The notes: generated from the sequence alone by a model not told the origin. 13,656 nt of DNA from Candidatus Zixiibacteriota bacterium (GCA_029858245.1 JAOUFL010000032.1:1-13656), one strand, 5' to 3'. Numbered from the stretch's first letter, positions 1 through 7,848 are shown. Program-made: numbers and translations.

Positions 1-1425
1 AATTTCTACTATATGCCGGGTGTAAGCCAGAGGGTCTATTCCAAAAGGCAGTCTAATTACCTGGGTTTTAGCTCCAATATTGTAAGTCAGCTTCATCCCA
101 GCCATCAGATCAAGAGTGGATTTGAGTACAGACGTTACACCGCACGCTGGTTCAGAATCGACCTGCCCTGGAGATCGAATCCTTTCCTGGATAACTACGA
201 CAAGGATTATATGATTATCTATCGTGATACACAGACCGGTCTCGCTGATACTACTATCTCTCAGGGTGAGCCTTATAAGCCCGTGACCTTTGCTTTTTAC
301 CTTCAGGACAAGATGGAATTCCAGGATATGGTGGTAAATGTCGGCTTGCGTTACGATTTGTTAAAAGCCGGTGCGGACAAATTCATAAACCAGCTGGACG
401 TGAATCGGGGATATGAGGAAACCCCTCTGGATGAAAAATGGAGCCCCCGTCTGGGTATCTCCTTCCCGGTTACAGAGAACACCCTGTTCCATTTCAATTA
501 CGGGCATTTCTTCCAGCCTCCCCAGCTCAGATATCTGTATGAGGGTGTTTCGGATGCAATCAACTACATAAATACCGGAAACGCAAGAATCGGTGACCCG
601 GGATTAAGAGCGCAAAAAACCATCGCTTATGAAATCGGAGTTACCAAATCGTTCTCACCCACCCTGAGATTCGATGTTACCGCCTTTACCAAGGATATCA
701 CTGACCTGGTGGATACCAGGCTCAGAACCGGATTACAGAGATATGTAATCTATACCAATTCGGATTATGCCCGGATTAGAGGAGTGGAGTTCAGTCTGGA
801 GAAAAGAAGAGAAAATTACGTAGCTGGAAAATTCTCCTATACTCTTTCCGAAGCCAAAGGAACCGGTTCCTACGAAAACGAAGGTTATTACGATTACGTT
901 ACCAGCTCTGCTGCCCTGGAAATCGTCTTTCCCAAGACAGAGTATTATCTGGACTTTGACCAGAGACATACCTTCTCTGCTAATATCGATATCCGTGCCG
1001 GGGAAAAGGAAGGAGTTCAGCCCTTTACCAACGCAGGTATAAACCTGCTTCTCTCTGTGGGCAGCGGATTCCCCTATACTCCCCGAACACCCATTGCCTT
1101 TAACCTGCAGGGTCTGGGAAGGGCTTTAGCCGATGTTAACTCCGCACGTCAACCCTGGACCTACCAGCTGGATTTGAAAGCGGACAAATCTTTTAAATTG
1201 GGTATGTTTAATACCACCCTCTACTTAGAGGTGATAAACCTAACAGACAAGGAAAACATAATCACGGTATATGAATCTTCCGGTAAAGCAGACGATGACA
1301 GATTTACCGAATACCTGGCAAATCCGAGCGATATATTTGTCAGCAGGTACAAATCAGCAGTCAAGGATCCGGATTTCTACAGCGTTCCCAGGATGGTGCG
1401 TCTGGGTCTGACCTTAGGTTTCTAA
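1..1425 (+). CDS. TonB-dependent receptor, C-terminal beta-barrel part (5' end outside window)
   Basis: The reading frame is open from base 1, so this is the last 474 residues of a longer outer-membrane receptor; the plug domain and signal peptide lie upstream of the window. What is visible is a run of amphipathic beta strands with alternating aromatic and polar residues, for example the segments around GFEYRRYTARWF, VNVGLRYDLL, SPRLGISFP and FHFNYGHFFQPP. The protein ends in VRLGLTLGF, a C-terminal phenylalanine that fits the BAM-recognised last strand of outer-membrane barrels. These features match the barrel of TonB-dependent receptors, which import ligands across the outer membrane using TonB energy; the ligand cannot be read from this part. 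It is separated by 27 bases from the next gene and is probably cotranscribed with it. Family assignment is fairly sure, substrate unknown. Confidence 0.85.
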   Translation, partial: NFYYMPGVSQRVYSKRQSNYLGFSSNIVSQLHPSHQIKSGFEYRRYTARWFRIDLPWRSNPFLDNYDKDYMIIYRDTQTGLADTTISQGEPYKPVTFAFYLQDKMEFQDMVVNVGLRYDLLKAGADKFINQLDVNRGYEETPLDEKWSPRLGISFPVTENTLFHFNYGHFFQPPQLRYLYEGVSDAINYINTGNARIGDPGLRAQKTIAYEIGVTKSFSPTLRFDVTAFTKDITDLVDTRLRTGLQRYVIYTNSDYARIRGVEFSLEKRRENYVAGKFSYTLSEAKGTGSYENEGYYDYVTSSAALEIVFPKTEYYLDFDQRHTFSANIDIRAGEKEGVQPFTNAGINLLLSVGSGFPYTPRTPIAFNLQGLGRALADVNSARQPWTYQLDLKADKSFKLGMFNTTLYLEVINLTDKENIITVYESSGKADDDRFTEYLANPSDIFVSRYKSAVKDPDFYSVPRMVRLGLTLGF

Positions 1426-1452
1426 CCCAATTATGGAGGGAGGATAACAATA

Positions 1453-4251
1453 ATGAGAAAAAAGAAAATAATAAATATAATGCTGGTGGTGGCTATTATT
1501 CTGGCTTTTATCTGTTTTTCTGCAGAAGCCAGAACTAAATACCCCCCCAAAAACTCCTTAGCTAAACCGATGGGTACCCTCAACATTCCCACAGATGCCA
1601 AGTTCCTGACCATTAATAACATCAGCATGCCGATTATGAACGATGCCGTCTTTAGTCAGCACCCTTATACCGGCAGGGCTGGAACAGAATGGCCTCAGGG
1701 AACAGAAAATCTATATCTCTTCGGTGCAGGCATCTGGGTAGGAGCACAAATTCCCATAGTAGGCGATACTATCTTGAAAAAAGTGGTCTCCTACGGTTAT
1801 AATCCGAATGACGGTTATTCAGAATGGGGACCCGGTATCATCGTCTCACCAGATGTGGCAAACCACGGAGATGAGTGCCCCTCAGAAAACTGCTGGCCCA
1901 TTCTTCTTTCCACAGAAGCGGATTCAATCTGGTCACCACAGGATAGTTTGAACTGGCCGCTTAAGGATACTCTGGGTAATCTAAAATTCGTCTCGGCTGA
2001 GGATAGCTGGTGTTTTTACAATGATGCAGACCTTGAATATCATGATGACCAGGCAAGCCCTGGAGACCAGTTAAATATTCTGGTCAAGCAGACCACCTAT
2101 GCTTTCGCCTCCAAGTTAGACAAAGATATTATCTTTATGGTCTGGGATTTATACAACCAGGGTGATAATGATTTGGATTCGGTTTACATAGGAATCACAG
2201 CCGACCCTGATTTAGGAAATGCCACAGATGATATGATCGGGTTCGATTCCACCAGAAACTTTTGCTGGGTTTGGAATTACAATCTTCTGTCTGATCAGGA
2301 CATACATGGTATTCCCGGAATGATGGGTTTTAGATTCTTCGAGAGTCCCCTGGATTCAGCCGGAAACCAGCTGGGCTTGACTGCATTAACCTTGTTCACC
2401 ATCGATACCGACCCGGCTAATGACGAGGAAAGATACAACCTTATGGCAGGACGAACAACTTCCGGTGGTCCGCGTGATCCATTTATGATAGACACCTCTC
2501 CTCAGGATAAGAGATTCTGCCAGAGCACAGGTCCTTTCAGTTTACCAGTAGGCGGTTCTGCCAGGGTGGTTTTCGGTGTAGTAGCAGGACAGAATGAGAA
2601 CCTGCTTAAAGTCAATTCTGACTATGCCCAGTCACTCTACGATGCTGGTTTTGTTGCACCCATACCTCCAATACGTCCAGTGGTCAATGCGGTACCGGGT
2701 GACCAACAGGTAACTCTGGTTTGGGGAGATACTTCTGAGACTAGTTACGAGCCGTTCTCAGAAGCTGATACCGACCTGGTTCCATATGATTTCCAGGGAT
2801 ATAGAGTTTACAGAAGCAGGACCGGAGTAGAGGGAGATTTTGAGGCATTAGCAGAATTTGACCTGGCTGATGGTATTACCAATGACACCGAAGAGGATGT
2901 CGACCCGGTATACGGTACTCCCATAACCGTACCTGTTCATCTGGGAAGTGATTCGGGAATAAAACATTTCTTTGTGGACTCCACAAATGTACTTAATGGT
3001 GAAACTTACTATTATGCTGTGGTAGCTTATGACTACCAGCCCAAACGACCCAAATCCCTAGAAAGCGGTAAAAGAGCCTCAATGGTTGAGGTGATTCCCG
3101 GCACTAATCCCGCCGGATACCAGACCGCAACCTCTGACACTTTAGCTACTCACACAAGTACAGGTGCGATGAGCGATGGATATGTAAGCATAACAGTAGT
3201 GGACCCCACAATGGTAACCGGGCATACCTATGAGGTGACTTTTGATGATACCTCTTCCAGCACTACTACCTGGAGTCTCAAAGATGTTAATTTGGATAAA
3301 GTAGTTTTGGATAACCAGACCAATCAAGAAGGAGATGATAACTACCTTATCGTAGACGGGCTTCTGGTAAAGGTAGCTGGTCCCCCGCCTGGTATAAAAA
3401 GAGTGGTTGAGGTTCTGGAGGATGGTTCCTATGATAATGTCTTTTACTCCTTGAATCATACTGGTGACTGGTATCTGGATAGCGACAATGGGGATATAAC
3501 CCGGTTAAATGGTTGGGGATATGTAGGGATTCACGATTATGAGTTAAGATTCTCCTCAGATTCCAGCGGTTATTATGACTGGAACACCGATGGCCTTTTC
3601 CCGGACAAAGCTCCTTTCCAGGTCTGGGATGTAGGAATAGCTACTTTCTCTGATACTACTGATGACCAGCGGATCATCTTCGAGATACTTGACGATGATG
3701 AAAGTGGTGGCTATAGTCCTGAGGATCGCATCTATACGGTAGCGGTTCCTTATGTGGAGCCTTTACCAGACCCGACAAGCTGGACCTTTCCTGATGACAC
3801 CCGGGTTTCCCGAATCCGGATAATTCCCTATAGCGAAGGTTTTGTCAATCCTGTTGAGGGAACCATAATCAGGTTCCTGACCAATAAACCAAATTCAGCT
3901 AATGACGTTTTCACTTTTCACACCAGGACCGAATATATCAGTGCAGCCCAGGCAAAAGTCGATATGGATAAAATCAAAGTAGTGCCTAACCCTTACTTCG
4001 TAAGAAACATTTTAGACCGAGACCCCAACGTTTCGCACTTGATGTTAACACACCTGCCGGAAGTATGTACTATCAGGCTTTATACCTTAGCCGGACATCT
4101 TATCGGTCAGATCGATCACACCAACGGTACCGGGCAGGAGATCTGGAACGTTCTCACCAGAAACGACCAGGTTCCCGCCAGCGGAGTATATATCTATCAC
4201 ATAAGCTCGGAGTTCGGCGAGAAGGTAGGCAGGTTCGCCATAATTCGGTAA
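1453..4251 (+). CDS. Large exported protein with Fn3-like region and C-terminal FlgD/Por-sorting-like domain
   Basis: This is a 932-residue protein with a strong N-terminal signal peptide (basic MRKKK, hydrophobic core, cleavage probably after the Ala near residue 26). The start is supported by a GGAGGGAGGA ribosome site just upstream. Residues 30-400 are a beta-rich region I do not recognise, with two close cysteines (GDECPSENC). Residues about 405-548 look like a fibronectin type III module (VTLVWGDTS, GYRVYRS, YYYAVVAYD). Residues 550-835 are more beta-rich, acidic sequence. Residues about 841-932 begin KVVPNPYF and end SGVYIYHISS then GEKVGRFAIIR, the pattern of FlgD-Ig/Por-secretion C-terminal domains that direct proteins to type IX export and surface attachment in Bacteroidota and relatives. 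It sits between a TonB receptor and a PorV/PorQ gene, with a 19-base gap to the latter. No catalytic motif is visible, so an adhesive, structural or ligand-binding role is more likely than an enzyme, but this is inference. Confidence 0.75.
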   Translation: MRKKKIINIMLVVAIILAFICFSAEARTKYPPKNSLAKPMGTLNIPTDAKFLTINNISMPIMNDAVFSQHPYTGRAGTEWPQGTENLYLFGAGIWVGAQIPIVGDTILKKVVSYGYNPNDGYSEWGPGIIVSPDVANHGDECPSENCWPILLSTEADSIWSPQDSLNWPLKDTLGNLKFVSAEDSWCFYNDADLEYHDDQASPGDQLNILVKQTTYAFASKLDKDIIFMVWDLYNQGDNDLDSVYIGITADPDLGNATDDMIGFDSTRNFCWVWNYNLLSDQDIHGIPGMMGFRFFESPLDSAGNQLGLTALTLFTIDTDPANDEERYNLMAGRTTSGGPRDPFMIDTSPQDKRFCQSTGPFSLPVGGSARVVFGVVAGQNENLLKVNSDYAQSLYDAGFVAPIPPIRPVVNAVPGDQQVTLVWGDTSETSYEPFSEADTDLVPYDFQGYRVYRSRTGVEGDFEALAEFDLADGITNDTEEDVDPVYGTPITVPVHLGSDSGIKHFFVDSTNVLNGETYYYAVVAYDYQPKRPKSLESGKRASMVEVIPGTNPAGYQTATSDTLATHTSTGAMSDGYVSITVVDPTMVTGHTYEVTFDDTSSSTTTWSLKDVNLDKVVLDNQTNQEGDDNYLIVDGLLVKVAGPPPGIKRVVEVLEDGSYDNVFYSLNHTGDWYLDSDNGDITRLNGWGYVGIHDYELRFSSDSSGYYDWNTDGLFPDKAPFQVWDVGIATFSDTTDDQRIIFEILDDDESGGYSPEDRIYTVAVPYVEPLPDPTSWTFPDDTRVSRIRIIPYSEGFVNPVEGTIIRFLTNKPNSANDVFTFHTRTEYISAAQAKVDMDKIKVVPNPYFVRNILDRDPNVSHLMLTHLPEVCTIRLYTLAGHLIGQIDHTNGTGQEIWNVLTRNDQVPASGVYIYHISSEFGEKVGRFAIIR

Positions 4252-4270
4252 CAAAAGGAGGAATGTAAAA

Positions 4271-5287
4271 ATGAAAAAATTAGTTATTCTTTTTGCCTGC
4301 TTATTCCTTCTGGGTACCAGTGCGGTCTCGGGTGCGGATATAAGTAAGGTCGGCACCTCAGGGGCACAGTTTCTCAAAATCGGAGTAGGTGCCCAGAACA
4401 TAGGAAAAGGCAATGCGGTTACTGCCTGTATCGGTGATATAACCTCTGTTTTCTGGAATCCAGCCGGTCTGGCAAACCTGAACGGTTCAGAGGTAAGCTT
4501 CACCCATACTGAATGGATAGCAGAGATAAATTACGATAACATAGCTTATGGTTTCCCGATGGGACAGGGCGTTGCCGGAGTATTCTTCGGAATTTTGTCC
4601 ATGCCTGAATTCGAGGAGACCACCGTGGAGCAGCCTGAGGGAACGGGAGTAAATTTCAGCTGCTATGACTTAGTGGTGGGAGCATCTTATGCTCGAAAAT
4701 TGTCTGACCGCTTTTCTTTTGGATTGAATGCCAAATTCATACGGCAGGCTATCTGGGAGCTGAGCGCCAACGGGCTGGCTTTCGATATGGGATTTCAGTA
4801 TGCTACCGGTTTCAGAAGCCTGAAATTGGGAATGAGTATGTCGAACTTCGGCACCAATATGAGGTACTCCGGCCAGCAGTTAAGACACGAAACCCAGATA
4901 TACCCGGGTTCTCCTCCCACTTACCAGGATATCCCGGTAAACGTGGAGAGCAAAAGCTATCCTCTTCCCCTGCTTTTCCGCATAGGCTTATCCTACAATT
5001 TCATCGAGGATGAGGATAACCTGCTGATGGCAAGTATGGACGGTATTCAGCCCAATGATGGAAGGGAAATGGGAGCTTTTGGAATGGAGTATTCATATCG
5101 GAACAACTTCTTCGTCAGAGCAGGATACGAGTTATGCAAAGAGACAGGATATGAAGGAGGATTCACTGCCGGTGCAGGTTTCGCTTACAAGCTCACCTCC
5201 AGGATGAGCGCCAAGATCGATTATGCTTATGCTGATTTCGGACTGCTGGATCAGGTTCATAGATTCACCCTCGGATTGGGCTTCTAA
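4271..5287 (+). CDS. PorV/PorQ-family outer-membrane beta-barrel protein
   Basis: This 338-residue protein has a signal peptide at residues 1-22 (cleavage after SGA) and an AAGGAGG ribosome site 9 bases before the ATG. The mature N-terminus, with GTSGAQFLKIGVGAQ, then GKGNAVTA and SVFWNPAGLANL, is the signature of the PorV/PorQ family, FadL-like barrels. It ends in HRFTLGLGF, a terminal phenylalanine typical of BAM substrates. In type IX secretion, PorV-type proteins receive cargo with a C-terminal sorting domain from the translocon and pass it to the attachment complex. Other family members have no proven role. The gene directly follows a gene for a probable sorting-domain cargo, with a 19-base gap, so it is most likely a dedicated partner in the same operon; this link is inferred from position. 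A hairpin terminator follows 13 bases after the stop. Confidence 0.85.
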   Translation: MKKLVILFACLFLLGTSAVSGADISKVGTSGAQFLKIGVGAQNIGKGNAVTACIGDITSVFWNPAGLANLNGSEVSFTHTEWIAEINYDNIAYGFPMGQGVAGVFFGILSMPEFEETTVEQPEGTGVNFSCYDLVVGASYARKLSDRFSFGLNAKFIRQAIWELSANGLAFDMGFQYATGFRSLKLGMSMSNFGTNMRYSGQQLRHETQIYPGSPPTYQDIPVNVESKSYPLPLLFRIGLSYNFIEDEDNLLMASMDGIQPNDGREMGAFGMEYSYRNNFFVRAGYELCKETGYEGGFTAGAGFAYKLTSRMSAKIDYAYADFGLLDQVHRFTLGLGF

Positions 5288-5300
5288 ATTCTTTCGGTAC

Positions 5301-5339
5301 AAAAAACGCTGGCTTCGTATTACGGTGCCAGCGTTTTTT
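5301..5339 (+). terminator. Rho-independent terminator after the PorV/PorQ gene
   Basis: AAAAAACGCTGGC at 5301-5313 pairs with GCCAGCGTTTTTT at 5327-5339 around a 13-base loop, giving a GC stem flanked by an A run and a T run. The symmetry lets it work in both directions. It closes the receptor, exported-protein and porin cassette and separates it from the alr promoter. Confidence 0.92.
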
Positions 5340-5368
5340 ATTTCCAGTTTCCCCTTTTCTGTAAAGAT

Positions 5369-5396
5369 GCAGGGACACGATAGTACCTGCCCCTAC
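5369..5396 (-). repeat. Diverged REP-like palindrome upstream of alr
   Basis: GCAGG (5369-5373) and CCTGC (5386-5390) form an imperfect hairpin, and on the minus strand the element starts with TGTAG then GGGCAGG. Aligned by eye to 10429-10456 it matches at 22 of 28 positions, so it is a decayed copy of the same repeat family. It ends 7 bases before the -35 box of the alr promoter. Confidence 0.6.
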
Positions 5397-5403
5397 AAAA
5401 CAC

Positions 5404-5432
5404 TTGACAAGGTGTCTCCAATCTGATATATA
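5404..5432 (+). promoter_or_regulatory. Sigma70-type promoter for alr
   Basis: TTGACA at 5404-5409 is a perfect -35 box. After a 17-base spacer comes TATATA at 5427-5432, five of six bases matching the -10 consensus TATAAT. Transcription would begin near 5440, leaving a short leader of about 23 bases before the alr ATG with only a weak ribosome site. It lies directly after the upstream terminator and before the next operon, as expected. Confidence 0.75.
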
Positions 5433-5462
5433 AACTCAAAAACGGGACTCAAGTCTTTCAAT

Positions 5463-6599
5463 ATGATAAAACAAAATAGCAACAAATATCTCAGACCTGC
5501 TTATCTGGAGATAGACCTTAAAGCTTTAGCCTCCAATCTAAAAAATATTAAAAAGAGATTAGGGGAAAAAGTTGAGCTTCTGGCAGTGGTAAAGGCAGAC
5601 GCTTACGGACACGGAGCGTATGAGGTCTCCCGGATTACCCTGAAAAGCGGTGCAGATTCCCTGGGAGTGGCAATCTTAGAAGAGGGGATTGAGCTAAGGG
5701 AAAAGGGGATAAAAGCCCCTATTCAGATTCTATATCCGGAGAGCCTGGGAAGAGAAAAAAAGATTGCCAAATATAATCTACAGCCGGTGGTGATAGATTA
5801 CGATTTTGCCTTTAATATAAACCGTGAGTCAGCCAAGAAGAAAAAGATAACTGAGATATTTCTGAAAATAGATACAGGTATGCGCAGGTATGGACTTGAG
5901 CCTGCAGAAGCTCTGGATTTTTTCGGAAAAATAAAAAAACTTAAAAACCTGAAAGTCAAAGGGGTTTTATCCCAGTTCTCCTCCACTGAGGAGGAGGATA
6001 GAGGCTTTGCAGAGTATCAGCTTTCTTTGTTCAAGAGTACTATTGAACAGCTGGAAGAGGAGAACGGTAACCGGCTTAAAAGGTCCATTGCCAATTCCGG
6101 TGCGGTTCTGGAAATACCTCAGAGCTACTTTGACCAGGTGAGGGTGGGTATTCTGCTTTACGGGCTTTACCCCTTTCCCAGGACAATCGAAAAGGTAAAG
6201 GTACATCCGGTAATGAGCCTGAAGAGTAAGCTTCTCCAGATAAGAGAAGTGCCGGAAGGCACCTCAGTTGGTTATGGCAGGGGTTACTACACCAGGAGAA
6301 AAACCAGAATCGGAACCATTCCCGTGGGATATGCTGATGGCTATCCCAGAATCCTCTCAAATAAAGGAGAGGTATTAATAAAAGGAAAAAAAGCTCCCAT
6401 AATAGGCAGGGTATGTATGGATGCTTTTATGGTCGATTTAACCGATATACCAGAAGTAAAAACCGGAGAGGAGGTAATCCTTTTAGGCAGGCAGGGAAAA
6501 GAGTCGATTGATGCAGAAAAGTTAGGCGAATGGTCACAGAGTTTAAACTATGAGATAATAACCCGTATGGGTAAAAGACTGCCCCGGATTTATGTTTGA
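5463..6599 (+). CDS. alr: Alanine racemase
   Basis: This PLP enzyme interconverts L- and D-alanine in the cytoplasm and supplies D-Ala for peptidoglycan. It has 378 residues, normal for the family. The N-terminal TIM barrel carries AVVKADAYGHG with the PLP lysine at K44. The second catalytic base is the tyrosine of SVGYGRGY at Y271, followed by TIPVGYADGYPR and GRVCMDAFMVDLTD, all family hallmarks. R227 in FDQVRVGI is the arginine that normally contacts the pyridine nitrogen. One oddity is that the usual THFATADE segment reads SQFSSTEEED, with Gln171 where many Alr proteins, including the Bacillus stearothermophilus enzyme (His166), have histidine. The start is the first ATG after a consensus promoter; the ribosome site is weak. 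Neighbouring genes encode an Ala-Glu dipeptide epimerase and a murein amidase, consistent with cell-wall metabolism. Confidence 0.95.
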   Translation: MIKQNSNKYLRPAYLEIDLKALASNLKNIKKRLGEKVELLAVVKADAYGHGAYEVSRITLKSGADSLGVAILEEGIELREKGIKAPIQILYPESLGREKKIAKYNLQPVVIDYDFAFNINRESAKKKKITEIFLKIDTGMRRYGLEPAEALDFFGKIKKLKNLKVKGVLSQFSSTEEEDRGFAEYQLSLFKSTIEQLEEENGNRLKRSIANSGAVLEIPQSYFDQVRVGILLYGLYPFPRTIEKVKVHPVMSLKSKLLQIREVPEGTSVGYGRGYYTRRKTRIGTIPVGYADGYPRILSNKGEVLIKGKKAPIIGRVCMDAFMVDLTDIPEVKTGEEVILLGRQGKESIDAEKLGEWSQSLNYEIITRMGKRLPRIYV

Positions 6600-6622
6600 T
6601 AAAGTAAAAAGGGAGATGTAAG

Positions 6623-6682
6623 ATGTTAGAAGGTAAAATTAATCTACTCTTTCTCTTTAAAAAAATAGAGAAGACAGGTTAA
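6623..6682 (+). CDS. Possible 19-residue small ORF between alr and the epimerase
   Basis: An ATG at 6623 follows a GGGAG ribosome-like site at 6611-6615, 23 bases after the alr stop. It opens a 19-codon frame (MLEGKINLLFLFKKIEKTG) ending in TAA just before a palindromic repeat. The peptide has a short hydrophobic centre and basic end. I do not recognise it. It may be a real small peptide, the remnant of a gene disrupted near the repeat, or chance; only the well-placed ribosome site favours translation. Confidence 0.2.
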   Translation: MLEGKINLLFLFKKIEKTG

Positions 6683-6688
6683 AGCGTT

Positions 6689-6723
6689 ATTGCAATCCCG
6701 CCATTGGCGGGACTCCTCGCAAT
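6689..6723. repeat. Palindromic intergenic repeat (ATTGC...GCAAT with inner CCCGCC/GGCGGG)
   Basis: The inner stem TCCCGCC (6696-6702) pairs with GGCGGGA (6706-6712) around a 3-base loop, nested inside ATTGC (6689-6693) and GCAAT (6719-6723). On the minus strand it reads TCATTGCGAGGAGTCCCGCC, which resembles the widespread CATTGCGAGGAG-type dispersed repeats of many bacterial genomes. It fills much of the alr to epimerase gap. Confidence 0.7.
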
Positions 6724-6750
6724 GACAGAGATAAAACAAAGGCAAAGAAA

Positions 6751-7749
6751 ATGAATCTCAGATACCGAACCTTTGAGTTAAAATTAAAAGACCCTTTTAC
6801 TATCTCCCGTGGCTCGCTTGAATCCAAAAAGATCATCTATGTTGAGATAGACGAAGGAATTGGGGAAGTCTCACCGTCTTCCTATTATGGCGAAAATGAG
6901 GGAACTGTCAAAGCGGTTCTGGATATACTGAAAGATGAACTGTTAGACGACCCTCTGGATATAGAGGCTATTCTGGAGAAGGTAAACAGTAAAATCGGAG
7001 GTAATTTCTCAGCTAAAGCCGGAATAGACTTAGCCCTGCACGATCTAATTGGTAAAAAAATGAACCTTCCGGTTCATAAGTTGTTAGGGATTAAGAAAAA
7101 GGAAATTGTAACCTCCTATACCATCGGGCTGGATACCATAAAAAGGATGCAGGAAAAAGTAAAAGAGGCAAAAGGATTTCAGGTTTATAAAGTTAAGGTA
7201 GGGGTGGCAAACGATTTGAAGATGATTGAAGCCATAAGAGAAGTAACCGACGCAAAGATCAGGTTAGATGCCAACTGCGGCTGGAGCACCAAGGAGGCTA
7301 TTAAGAAATTAAAGGTTCTGGAGCAATTCGATATAGAGTTAATCGAGCAGCCCATCCCCCCGGGAAACCTGGAGGATTTGAGGATGATCCGCGAGAATAC
7401 AGATATTCCGGTATTCGTGGACGAATGGATGATGACCTCAAAGGATATACCTCAATACAAGGGAATAGCGGATGGTATAAATATCAAGCTGATGAAATGC
7501 GGAGGGATAAGAGAGGCTTTAAAGATGATTCACGTTGCCCGTGCCTGTAACCTGAAAATTATGATAGGATGTATGATCGAAAGCTCGGTGGGAATTGCAG
7601 CCGGTGCCCAGCTAGCCCCATTGGTGGACTACCTGGATCTGGACGGGAATCTTTTAGTCTCCAATGACCCTTATTCCGGCCTCAAATTGAAAGAGGGTAA
7701 ATGGATTTTAAACGATTTTCCCGGGTTAGGATTAAAAAAAGTGAAATAA
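6751..7749 (+). CDS. Dipeptide epimerase, probable L-Ala-D/L-Glu epimerase (enolase superfamily)
   Basis: This 332-residue enzyme of the enolase superfamily, muconate-lactonising subgroup, should epimerise the Glu of L-Ala-D-Glu released from murein, letting the dipeptide be degraded. The N-terminal capping domain spans roughly residues 1-110 (GEVSPSSYYGENEGT) and is followed by the barrel. K147-V-K149 is the KxK motif, and K246 (INIKLMKCGG) is the opposing lysine. Metal ligands are D173 (RLDANCGW), E199 (ELIEQP) and D224 (VFVDEW). The D296-L-D298 pair in YLDLDGN is the DxD motif that binds the dipeptide amino group and separates dipeptide epimerases from other subgroup members; exact dipeptide specificity cannot be read. 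The ribosome site is weak (AAAGG upstream of the ATG at 6751). It is followed by a murein amidase gene, supporting a murein-peptide role. Confidence 0.88.
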   Translation: MNLRYRTFELKLKDPFTISRGSLESKKIIYVEIDEGIGEVSPSSYYGENEGTVKAVLDILKDELLDDPLDIEAILEKVNSKIGGNFSAKAGIDLALHDLIGKKMNLPVHKLLGIKKKEIVTSYTIGLDTIKRMQEKVKEAKGFQVYKVKVGVANDLKMIEAIREVTDAKIRLDANCGWSTKEAIKKLKVLEQFDIELIEQPIPPGNLEDLRMIRENTDIPVFVDEWMMTSKDIPQYKGIADGINIKLMKCGGIREALKMIHVARACNLKIMIGCMIESSVGIAAGAQLAPLVDYLDLDGNLLVSNDPYSGLKLKEGKWILNDFPGLGLKKVK

Positions 7750-7750
7750 T

Positions 7751-7848
7751 CGCGTAGGGGTGGAGCTTGTTGAGCTTTGCGAAATCCCGCTGAAAGCGAG
7801 GACCTCCACCCTTTTTCCCAGGGCGGAGATAAACTCCGCCCCTACGCG
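7751..7848. repeat. Compound palindromic repeat between epimerase and amidase
   Basis: CGCGTAGGGG (7751-7760) and CCCCTACGCG (7839-7848) are perfect 10-base outer arms. Inside lie GGGTGGAG (7758-7765) with CTCCACCC (7804-7811), and GGGCGGAG (7821-7828) with CTCCGCCC (7834-7841) around a 5-base loop. The pairings overlap, so they exclude each other. A 26-base core at 7773-7798 recurs exactly, inverted, at 11710-11735. GTAG sits at both outer feet (7754-7757 and, on the minus strand, 7842-7845). Confidence 0.85.

Noticed and set aside
4087..4503. 138-codon minus strand open frame over the cargo/PorV junction
   Set aside because: It runs antisense to two genes with signal peptides, family motifs and ribosome sites, and its translation looks like a shadow.
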